64,000 nt of DNA from an uncultured Nitrospira sp. (lineage in GTDB: Bacteria; Nitrospirota; Nitrospiria; Nitrospirales; Nitrospiraceae). Numbering within the stretch: the stretch's first letter is position 1; each line of letters starts with the position of its first letter. Shown piece by piece: positions 44,510 through 52,700 of the stretch. The DNA is taken from assembly GCA_902500825.1 (NCBI GenBank), contig CABVRX010000005.1:62001-126000 (forward strand), written 5' to 3'. The notes under the pieces were generated by a model. The model had not been told where the DNA came from. It worked only from the letters and a program-made list of their open reading frames with translations, and did not search any database. Made by a program: the position numbers and the translations under genes.

Positions 44510-44608
44510 AACCGATTCTCTGGTCTTGTGCCGATTCAACGGCAATAGGAAGAAGAAGGGATCGCGTCCTCTCCGTTGTTGTGAGGTTCAAATGGGAAAG
44601 GCCATGCT

Positions 44609-45466
44609 ATGAGAGTCGTCATCGGCGTCGATTGGTCGGATCAGGCATTCGCTGCCGTTACCCAGACGTTTCAACTCTATCATCCGACGGACGTCACGCT
44701 GGTCCACAGCGTCGATTTAGGAATTTTGAAACATCCGTTCATGGCCCAAGCAGGCAACGTGCAGGGGTACGATGATTTCCGTCATGCGATGGTGGATTCG
44801 GGAAGCCAACTGCTGGAGCGCGCCGCCGCCATGGTACCGGTGGAGGTTGCGTCGATCAGGAAGGTAAACGAAATCGGCAGTCCCGCTCAACTCATCCTCG
44901 ACTGTGCAAATAACCTCTCAGCCGGCTTGGTTGTCGTCGGCGCGCGCGGACGAAGCCGTCTTTCCGAGGTTGTCCTCGGAAGTGTATCCCATCGTGTGCT
45001 CATGCACAGTTCACGGCCGGTCCTGATTGTCCGAGGCGCTGTCCGTAAAGTCCGGCGAGTGCTCGTCGCCATTGAGGATCGAGACGACGCCGACCGAATT
45101 GCGAAGTGGCTGACACACTATCCCTTTGTGGATTCCACCGAGCTCTGCGTGCTGCATGCTCTCGTTCCGATCGGAATAAGCGATCCCTATGACGCGCTGG
45201 GAACCGGAATATGGTGGGAGGGTGCGGAGCGCTATGCGGATGAACTCGTCAAATCAACCGCCTGCAAAATCGTGAACCCTCGTTATACGGTGAGCACGAA
45301 GGTCGCCACGGGCAATCCTGCAGCGGTGATTGAAGAGGAGGCTGACGGTAGGGATTTGGTGGTCGTGACCTCCCATGGACGCAAGGGCCTTTCTCGTTTC
45401 CTCTTGGGAAGCGTGTCCCATGCCGTTGTGCACCACGTGACCTGTCCGGTCCTTGTCCTACGGTGA
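44609..45466 (+). CDS. Tandem universal stress protein
   Basis: The 285-residue protein contains two UspA domains. The first (1-145) starts MRVVIGVDWSD and ends with VVVGARGRSRLSEVVLGSVS and RPVLIVRG. The second (about 150-285) ends with VVVTSHGRKGLSRFLLGSVS and CPVLVLR. Both have the G-2x-G-9x-G(S/T) ATP loop. Proteins of this type bind ATP and regulate stress or dormancy. AAAGG lies about eight bases before the ATG. The intact gene offers a template for judging the frameshift in the related gene at 569-1469. The cytochrome c gene follows 11 bases later. Confidence 0.92.
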   Translation: MRVVIGVDWSDQAFAAVTQTFQLYHPTDVTLVHSVDLGILKHPFMAQAGNVQGYDDFRHAMVDSGSQLLERAAAMVPVEVASIRKVNEIGSPAQLILDCANNLSAGLVVVGARGRSRLSEVVLGSVSHRVLMHSSRPVLIVRGAVRKVRRVLVAIEDRDDADRIAKWLTHYPFVDSTELCVLHALVPIGISDPYDALGTGIWWEGAERYADELVKSTACKIVNPRYTVSTKVATGNPAAVIEEEADGRDLVVVTSHGRKGLSRFLLGSVSHAVVHHVTCPVLVLR

Positions 45467-45477
45467 AAGGATCGAAG

Positions 45478-45837
45478 ATGAAGCCGACACTGACTCTTGG
45501 GATGATACTTATGTCCGTTTTGACTTCCGTCGGCTTTGCTCAAGCGATCCAAGGGGATTCGAAAGCTGGACAAACCGTGTATGAACAACAGTGCCTCCGT
45601 TGCCATGGTTCCCAACTGGATGGGAACGGGCCGGAGAGCCAAGACCTAATCGTCCGGCCAGCCAATCTTCAATCTCAAATCACTCGCTCCAAGACCGATT
45701 GAGAACTACTCGTAACGATCTCAAACGGCGTCTCGTTCAGCCCGATGCACCGTTTTCGCGCCAAGCTGACGGATCAACAAATGCTGGATGTGCTGTCTTA
45801 CATCAGATCCGTATCGCCACCCGACCTGACCAGCTAA
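45478..45837 (+). pseudogene. Small cytochrome c with in-frame TGA
   Basis: The start at 45478 has AGGA seven bases upstream. The signal peptide (PTLTLGMILMSVLTSVGFA) is followed by the heme site CLRCHG. The frame is interrupted by TGA at 45700-45702, right after SQITRSKTD. The same frame then continues uninterrupted with ELLVTISNGVSFSPMHRFRA (with a likely Met ligand), LTDQQMLDVLSYIRSV and a TAA at 45837. Only one base separates it from an intact class-I cytochrome c of about 119 residues, with TGG as the likely original codon. It is either a recent nonsense mutation or a sequencing error. TGA recoding is not supported. Confidence 0.8.
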
Positions 45838-45861
45838 TCCGTTGATTGTTCCATAAACCCC

Positions 45862-46380
45862 GAATCATCGTAGTGCTCCTCTCATCCAACATAATGCTCG
45901 TCCACAAAGCTGCGATCGGGGTGAGCGGCTGAATCTCACGGGCGAGCAGGCGATCCGCAAGGTGGTTGACTCGATGAAACTTCGACTCGCCGAGACCGAT
46001 CAGCTCGACGTCATGGAAGGGGTGCTCCTGCAGCCGATGGTCACCGGCGGCGTGGAAGTCATGATCGGGGTCACTGACGACCCCTTATTCGGTCCGTTGA
46101 TTGCGTTTGGCCTCGGCGGGATTCACGTCGAGATTCTCGGCGATGTACAGTTCCGCATCACGCCCCTTACTGACCGCGACGCCACGGAAATGATTCGAGG
46201 GATCAAAGGCTATCGGCTGCTTACCGGCTATCGAGGGCATCCACCGGCCGATCTTGACGCCTTGGAAGAAACGTTGCTGCGAGTGTCTCGTCTCGTTGAA
46301 GAAATTCCGGAGATCAGGGAACTCGACTTGAATCCGATCTTCGTCCGACTGCCGTTGGACGACGAGTCGCCGTGCCATCC
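45862..46380 (+). pseudogene. Fragment of an NDP-forming acyl-CoA synthetase ATP-grasp domain
   Basis: The clearest part (about 45962-46360) reads GVLLQPMVTGGVEVMIGVTD, FGPLIAFGLGGIHVEILGD and IRELDLNPIFVR, typical of the ATP-grasp beta domain of ADP-forming acetyl-CoA synthetases and related acetyltransferases. Upstream, LVHKAAIG in a second frame and RLNLTGEQAIRKVVDSM in a third show a frameshift near 45925. The alpha/CoA domains and the true start are missing, and the C-terminus ends in unrelated sequence at about 46380. It is a decayed remnant about 170 residues long, not a functional enzyme. Confidence 0.75.
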
Positions 46381-46386
46381 GTCAAA

Positions 46387-46626
46387 TCAGCGCTCCCGTA
46401 ACTTGTCTGTGATTTCTGCGCGAGCGTCCGCCCATAATCGGCCTGCGTCAGGATTTGTCCGATACGACGCTAGTCGCTCACGAATGATTCTTCGATGCCA
46501 TTCGGGGACGGGAACCTGCACAGGGTTTGCGGCAATGCGATCCCACAGAGATTGCACAAAATCAATTCGTTCATCGATAGTACGCTCGTCGAATCCTGGA
46601 GGTGGAGAAGAGATTGGTTTGGACAT
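46387..46626 (-). CDS. Orphan addiction-module antitoxin (Unstab_antitox type)
   Basis: The 79-residue protein fits the small antitoxin family that partners RelE/ParE toxins: ERIDFVQSLWDRIAANPVQV then PVPEWHRRIIRERLASYRTN and PDAGRLWADARAEI. The family normally overlaps or abuts a toxin gene downstream. Downstream here lies the acyl-CoA synthetase remnant, on the other strand, and I see no RelE-type frame on either side. The antitoxin therefore appears orphaned, probably after a rearrangement that also truncated its neighbour. Confidence 0.8.
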   Translation of the reverse strand: MSKPISSPPPGFDERTIDERIDFVQSLWDRIAANPVQVPVPEWHRRIIRERLASYRTNPDAGRLWADARAEITDKLRER

Positions 46627-46704
46627 ATGGAGTACCTGCTGCGAATCAAGTATCTCGCAAGTTAAGTGCGGTGAAAATAGCGGGCATGATCTTTATAGTC
46701 AGGT

Positions 46705-47172
46705 CTACTGCTCCGGGTGGGGATCTTTTCTGATGAGCGCGAGATAGAGCAACGTATCGGCGAGATCTTGATCGGTCATGGTGGTATCGGGAAACATGCC
46801 GGTCCCGGGATGGCCTTCGCGGATAGCGCGAGCTCGCTCCTTGTCGGTTTTCAGACGCAGCTCATCGGGATTCCGCAAATCGGAGGGAGGAGGATTCAGT
46901 TTCGCGATGAGCGTCGCTGTGTCCACTGCTAGTCGAGGCGGCCTCCCGATATACCCATCGATCCCATGACAGTAGTAACACACACCTTTGCCATTGAAGA
47001 TGTCACGACCTCGAAGGATATTGCCCTTCAATTTTCCACTGGGTGACGATTGACCGGACTCGGCCCAGGCGTAATTGGTTACAGGTACCATCTCCATTCC
47101 CGGCCAGCCCACGAAGAGTAGACTGAACAAGACCAGCTGGCTAAGCCTGAAGTTAGAGAGAGTGCGCCTCAC
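46705..47172 (-). CDS. Monoheme c-type cytochrome
   Basis: The 155-residue protein starts with a GTG (AGG-rich site upstream) and has a signal peptide (LSQLVLFSLLFVGWPG). The heme site is GVCYYCHGIDG, and GHPGTGMFPDTTMTDQDLAD supplies the likely Met ligand. It is a periplasmic class-I cytochrome c, probably an electron carrier. Its redox partner is unknown. The hemerythrin gene lies 28 bases upstream on the same strand. Confidence 0.88.
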   Translation of the reverse strand: MRRTLSNFRLSQLVLFSLLFVGWPGMEMVPVTNYAWAESGQSSPSGKLKGNILRGRDIFNGKGVCYYCHGIDGYIGRPPRLAVDTATLIAKLNPPPSDLRNPDELRLKTDKERARAIREGHPGTGMFPDTTMTDQDLADTLLYLALIRKDPHPEQ

Positions 47173-47199
47173 GTCGCCTGCCTTTCTCTTCGAGTGCCG

Positions 47200-47679
47200 T
47201 CAGTGCTGGCTGCAACAGCTATTGTACCGGTCCTCTGGAATACTGTTCATGTTGCTGAAGACGGTTGCGCATTCTTCCGCACTGGTCACAGTATCGATTG
47301 CAGGATAGAGCGCTCGCTCTTCCTTCCTGTTATGAGAGCTCAAGAGGTTGACCAGCGCCTGCTCGTCCTGATCGGTCTCGAGATTCTGCCCTTCCACTTT
47401 GTGATGAATCGCCTCAAGCAACTGCCGGATCTGGCTATGCTCAAACCGCATCACGGGCGTCGGCCCGTCCTCGATCATTCCGGTCTTCTCTTCCCACATC
47501 GGAAACAGCAGCTCCTCTTCCCATACGATATGCCGCTGGAGACCGACTTTGAATTCCTTGAAGGCTTCCTTGGCCTTGGCAAAATCCGAGCGTTTCGAAG
47601 TTTGAAAGATCTTGAACAGCTCGTCCAGCCTGTCGTGGTCCTCTTCATAAAACACCGTGATTGTCTTCTGCTCGCTCAT
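47200..47679 (-). CDS. Hemerythrin-domain protein
   Basis: I chose the ATG at 47679 because GGAGA lies six bases upstream; an ATG at 47691 is an alternative. The 159-residue product has the hemerythrin di-iron ligands in order: HDRLDELF (His), QRHIVWEEELLFP (His, Glu), RFEHSQIRQLL (His) and LSSHNRKEERALYP (His, Glu). Such domains bind O2 or NO, or act as iron or redox sensors in the cytoplasm. The C-terminus has a CCSQH tail, the meaning of which is unclear. The cytochrome c gene follows on the same strand. Confidence 0.9.
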   Translation of the reverse strand: MSEQKTITVFYEEDHDRLDELFKIFQTSKRSDFAKAKEAFKEFKVGLQRHIVWEEELLFPMWEEKTGMIEDGPTPVMRFEHSQIRQLLEAIHHKVEGQNLETDQDEQALVNLLSSHNRKEERALYPAIDTVTSAEECATVFSNMNSIPEDRYNSCCSQH

Positions 47680-47747
47680 TATTCTCTCCATAGTGACTCA
47701 GATATAGAATGAGGAGTCCGCTCCGGCTGCGTCCAGAACTTATCTCT

Positions 47748-48191
47748 TCAGCCGGCCGCATCCTCGATAGATACTCCGAGCCCGATCCAAGCTCTCAAGA
47801 GATCATGACGAGTAATTGAGTACGCCACCTTCCCATTCCTCTTCACCGGCAAGCTCAAGAGTCTTTTGCCCTCCATGATCTTCACCGCTTCATCAACGCT
47901 CGTCTCGTCGGTCACAGCGATGTGTTCCTTAGCCATCACATCTCCGGCTGTTAAACGATTGAGATCCTTCTTGGCCTCCAGCGCCCGAAGAATATCGAAC
48001 TCGCTGATGAAGCCGATGAAAGCGCCTCGCTCGTCGACGACCGGTGCGCCGGGAGTATGAGTGGCCAGGAGTTCAACGGCAACTCCCATCGCATTCTGAT
48101 CACGACGAAAAATAAGCGCGTTCGTCGCACGTATCTGCCCGACGGTCTTGAACCCTCCTGCAGGAACCCCCGGCTCGGCTAACGTAGTCAT
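47748..48191 (-). CDS. Two-CBS-domain protein
   Basis: The ATG at 48191 has AGGAGG seven bases upstream. The 147-residue product has two CBS motifs: PGAPVVDERGAFIGFISEFD and TAGDVMAKEHIAVTDETSVD ... SLPVKRNGKVAYSITRHDLL. Stand-alone CBS pairs bind adenine nucleotides. It lies 56 bases upstream of the hemerythrin gene on the same strand, so CBS, hemerythrin and cytochrome c may form one small operon. Confidence 0.88.
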   Translation of the reverse strand: MTTLAEPGVPAGGFKTVGQIRATNALIFRRDQNAMGVAVELLATHTPGAPVVDERGAFIGFISEFDILRALEAKKDLNRLTAGDVMAKEHIAVTDETSVDEAVKIMEGKRLLSLPVKRNGKVAYSITRHDLLRAWIGLGVSIEDAAG

Positions 48192-48499
48192 CAAAATTCC
48201 TCCTGGTTGATGGGTGATAGAGCTGAATCTGTCGTTTGCACAAAACTCCCGCCGATTTCCTCTATTGATTGAGAGCCTTCCTCCTTAAGATTGGGTTCAG
48301 AACAGCTGAGTGCGATTCTGATGCCGTCACCACGCTGGTTGCAAGACATGTGCGATAGGTATTGGGTGAAATTGCTACTTGAGGCAGCTAAACCAAGCGG
48401 TGAGCGGCCGATGTGATGCAAGAATACCCAGAGCGATATTGTGAGGTGTGGAAAAACGCAACAGGAATAAGGTGAAAGCAGTAAATCCCTTTGCCCTGC
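48192..48499. other. Intergenic region, no gene supported
   Basis: About 308 bases between two minus-strand genes. It should hold the promoter of the CBS-hemerythrin-cytochrome run. A 76-residue frame (48191-48421) overlaps the region but lacks a ribosome binding site, so I do not call it. Confidence 0.4.
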
Positions 48500-49354
48500 T
48501 CAATAGGGTACATCCGTCGGCTTGTTCCCCTTCGGCCAATCATGAATCTTGTCGAGAAAGTCCGGTCGAGGCTGAGTATTGATATAGGCCGCCACATCAA
48601 CCGCCTCATCATCTGTCACTGTCCACCCCCAACCTCGCGGCATGTTGGCCTTGATGAATGAGGCAGCCACGCTCACCCGGGCCATTGCCGACCCAATGTT
48701 GTACGAACGCGGTCCCCATACGGGCGGCGCCGCCATGGTGCCTTGCCCGTCGGAGCCGTGACAGAAGACGCACTTTTTCTCAAAGACTTTTTTCCCGTTG
48801 GGCTGATCAGGCTGATGGGTCGTGGTCAGACGCGGGATTCCTCGCCATGGGATCACACTGCCGGGCGGCATACTCTGCGACAACCACTCGATGTACGCGA
48901 CAATCGCCGTGAGTTTGACACTGTCCGGAGGCAAAGGTTTTCCGTTCATGCTGCGTTTAAAGCACTCATTGATTTGATCGGCCAGAGTCATCTGTCGGCC
49001 GGCACGTTCACGATATTGTGGATAGAGCATGCCGATGCCGACGAAGGACGCGGAATTTGGATTAAGTCCCGCATCCAAATGACAATTGGTACAGTTGAGG
49101 GCGTTGCCGACATACCGTTTCCCATATTCCTGTGTGTCGACAATCATCTTATAGCCCAACCGAATCTGCTCGCCTCTCAGATCCCCGGGAATAGTTTCAG
49201 GCGATGGTGGGGCAAACAATGCGTTACCTGTTGCTTCCGTGCTCTGACGACCGACGCGCTCCTCACTCCCCGACACCCGCGAAGGTGGGACACAACTGAT
49301 CGTTACTGGCAGGACACTGAGAAGCACGACGCCCGCTATCAATGGTCGAGTCAT
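48500..49354 (-). CDS. Diheme cytochrome c, thiosulfate dehydrogenase (TsdA)-like
   Basis: I chose the ATG at 49354 (GGGAG upstream); the product has 284 residues and a lipoprotein-like signal (AGVVLLSVLPVTISC). Two heme sites are present: CTNCH at about 88-92 and CVFCH in the second half. The first domain shares the TsdA pattern YVGNALNCTNCHLDAGLNPN, ADQINECFKRSMNGKPLPPD. TsdA oxidises thiosulfate to tetrathionate or works in reverse. The first-heme Cys ligand of TsdA cannot be checked by eye. No TsdB is adjacent. A periplasmic electron-transfer role is the safe call; sulfur substrate is inference. Confidence 0.82.
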   Translation of the reverse strand: MTRPLIAGVVLLSVLPVTISCVPPSRVSGSEERVGRQSTEATGNALFAPPSPETIPGDLRGEQIRLGYKMIVDTQEYGKRYVGNALNCTNCHLDAGLNPNSASFVGIGMLYPQYRERAGRQMTLADQINECFKRSMNGKPLPPDSVKLTAIVAYIEWLSQSMPPGSVIPWRGIPRLTTTHQPDQPNGKKVFEKKCVFCHGSDGQGTMAAPPVWGPRSYNIGSAMARVSVAASFIKANMPRGWGWTVTDDEAVDVAAYINTQPRPDFLDKIHDWPKGNKPTDVPY

Positions 49355-49730
49355 CTTGGACCTCTCCCGCAAAGAGACCCTATCATGATCGTCGGCAATC
49401 CTGCTCCAACTTGCATACGTCTCTCAATCCCTTCGAAGAAGCTGTTTCGCCTATGGCGCATAATGCCACAGGTATTACACCTCAGCTTATTAAATTAGTA
49501 CTTATTGGTTAGCATTATTTGACCAGTCCTTATCACAAAAGCATCATAAACAAGATGAAGATGCCGCTTCGACGGCGCAGGAAGCGATCGAGGAGAAATT
49601 CATTTCAGGTTGAAAACCGAGAAATTCTTTGAATTTATGGTCAGGCACACTACTCTAGTCATCGGTGAACGGATAGCTGATCGCAGTGAAACCAAATTTT
49701 CTGGAATAGAAGACCAGGTCTTTCGCATAC
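49355..49730. promoter_or_regulatory. Intergenic region upstream of the lipopeptide synthetase
   Basis: This 376-base stretch between divergent genes contains an AT-rich block at about 49470-49560. A TTGACC at about 49517 and, 17 bases on, CATCAT could be a weak -35/-10 pair. A second TTGAAT near 49627 is less convincing. I see no operator or riboswitch. The synthetase ATG lacks a strong ribosome binding site. Confidence 0.35.
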
Positions 49731-52700
49731 ATGTCTAAACGGCCCCACCAGGCTATCCATACCCTCTCCAATCTTTTTGAATTTCGATGCCGGCAACAGC
49801 CGAATGAGCTGGCCTACGCCTTTATTCGTGACACCCTCGAGCTTGAAACTCAGCTGACCTATGACCAGCTTGAGCGCAGAGTGCGTTCGTTGGCCAGCCG
49901 ACTTGCACACGATTTCCCACCAGGAACCAAGGCCCTTCTGCTCTACCCACAGGGACTCGATGTGACATGCGCCTTTTGGGCATGTGCCTGTGCGGGCCTC
50001 GTGCCGGTTCCTGCTCCGGCCCCGGATCTCATCAGACGGAAATATGCGTTGCCCAGGTTGCGCAGCATTATCGAGGATGCAGAGGTTTCGCTGGTGCTCA
50101 CAACCTCAAGTATCGCGGCTCTGTCTTCGGAGCTTTCTATACCCAATGAAATGGGCTCAATCAAGTGGCTGGCAACGGATCAACCCGACAATTCAGTCGA
50201 TTTGATTGAATTATCACGGCCTCGCAGCACCGACCTGGCCTACTTGCAATACACCTCAGGGTCGACGGCCACTCCCCGTGGCGTCATGATCAGCCACAGA
50301 AACGTGCTCTCCCACTGCAGGGCTTTGAGTCTGGCCGGAGAAGTGTCGGAGAGCAGCCGGTCCCTCTGCTGGTTGCCGTATTTCCACGACTACGGGTTAC
50401 TGCACGGCATCATCGCTCCATTCTATGCCGGTATTCCTGCCTATCTGATGTCGCCCGTCACATTTCTCCGGCGGCCATTGCGTTGGCTCGAAGCGGTGTC
50501 TCGATTTGCGATTACCCATAGCGGGGGACCGAATTTTTCCTATGAGGCTTGCCTCAGGGCGTTGCGGCAACAGGACGAGTGGCAGGTTGATTTGAGCACA
50601 TGGATGGTCGCCAGTTGCGGTGCCGAACCCATCCACCCTGATACGATCGAGCAGTTTATCGACGCGTTTGGTTCACGTGGCTTCCGGCGAACGGCGTTTG
50701 CCCCGGGATATGGACTTGCGGAAGCTACGCTATTGGTGACGATGAAGCGGACCGGAGCGGAACCGAGCTTCTTGCACGTGGAGACGGATGCGTTGGCCGA
50801 CTTGATCGTCAAAGAGTCTCCCGCATTGGAACCGAGAACGCGCACATTAGTCGGATGCGGCGAGCCTCTCGAAGAGACTCGTGTACGGATTGTGAATCCT
50901 ACGACACACCGTGAGTGCCCACCAGACATGGTGGGAGAAGTGTGGCTGGCCGGAACCGGGATCGGCGCTGGATACTGGGGCAAATCGGAAGAAACCGACG
51001 CCACATTTAAAGCCACTCTCGCCGGGTCAGAAGAAGGTCCCTATTTGAGGACCGGCGATTTGGGATTCCTCCACCGCGGAGAGTTGTTCCTGACCGGACG
51101 CCTCAAAGATTTGATCATCGTGCGTGGGCGGAACTATTACCCCCATGATCTGGAGTGGTCGGCTCAACAGGCGCATCCCGGTCTGCGACGAGGATATGGG
51201 GCGGCGTTCTCCATTGATGGCAAGGCCGGAGAGCAGGTGGTGCTGGTCCATGAGATTGAGAAGCAGGTCCCTGAATCCGACCTGGCAGAAGTGGTGAACT
51301 GCATCCGCCGCGTATTGGCCGACGAACATGAACTCGAAATCCACAGCGTGGTGCTGATCAAGTCCGGCACGATCCCAAGAACCTCCAGCGGAAAAATTCA
51401 GCGGGCCGCCTGCAGAACCGCCTTTGAGTCCGGCCAACTCGCCGTAATCTCGGCGAGCACGCTGGACCTTTTGCTTGACGCTGAAACCGATGGAGTGCTG
51501 AACGAAGTCCCGCAAACCACCATCGAGAAACGGCTGGCCGATATCTGGCAAGAGGTGCTTGGAGGACATTCTTCCCATCGCCATGCGAACTTCTTTGCAC
51601 TCGGGGGCAATTCGCTCCTCGCAGCACAGGTTGTCGCGCGCATCCTCGATGTCTTCCACGTCGAGCTCCCACTCAGTGTGCTGTTTGAATACCCGACATT
51701 GGCCGCATTGGCGGCTCGGCTCGGTGAGCTGAGCGCGAGTCCGGATGATCCGAGCCGGTGCGCAAATGGCGACGTCGGGACGCTGACTCCGCTTCTCTCG
51801 ACATCCACAAGAGAAGGCAGGATTCCTCTCAGCCACTCGCAACAGCGACTATGGTTCTTAGAGCAAGTTCATCCTAGGAGCGCGATCAACCATATTTCCA
51901 TGGCTGTGCACATACGAGGGTCGATCAACCCCGAGACGTTGGAGCGGTCGGTGCGGGAAATTGTTCGTCGTCACGAGATTCTTCGAACTCGCTTTGGATC
52001 GGAGCGAGGTGAGGGATTTTCTGAAACATCCACTGAGGCGATCGCCACAATTGGACGGCAAGATTTCCAAGCATTGGACCCTGCAGAACAAGAAACTCAG
52101 GTGCGGCAATTCCTGCGAGCGGAGAGAAGCCGGCCATTCGATTTACGACAGGGACCACTCTTTAGGGTGACCTTGCTGGCGCTTGAACCGTGTGTGCATG
52201 TTCTGGCTCTGACATTCCACCGTCTCGTCGCGGACGGATGGTCTCTCCGCATCTTCTGGAAGGAATTGGCGCTTCTTTGGGAGGCTGGTGGCGACGTTCA
52301 CAGGGCTCCGCTTCCCAAATTGAACGTTCAGTATGCGGACTATGCCGATTGGCAGAGGATCAGGCTGAATCAAGGCCTTCGTGAGGTTCACCGAACCTAC
52401 TGGATCAGGCAGTTGAGCGGTGCCGGTCCTCCGGCTGAGCTACCGGTCGATCGTCAGCGGCCGCGAGTACGCACCTTCGAGGGAAGCGTGCGGTCACGAT
52501 CGCTTTCTCTCGAACTTTCCGCAGCTCTTGACCTCTTCTGTCAGCATCAGAACGTCACGACGTTCATGGTGCTGTACGCCGTCTTTTCGACTTGGCTGCA
52601 TCGCTACACACACGAGTCGGATATCGTCATTGGATCGATCGTAGCCGGCAGGCGCCGAAGAGATCTGGAAGACGTGATGGGATATTGCGTCAATACCGTA

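Noticed and set aside
45700-45702. TGA as selenocysteine or readthrough codon
   Set aside because: No selenocysteine insertion element or relevant context is visible, and a Trp codon change explains it more simply.
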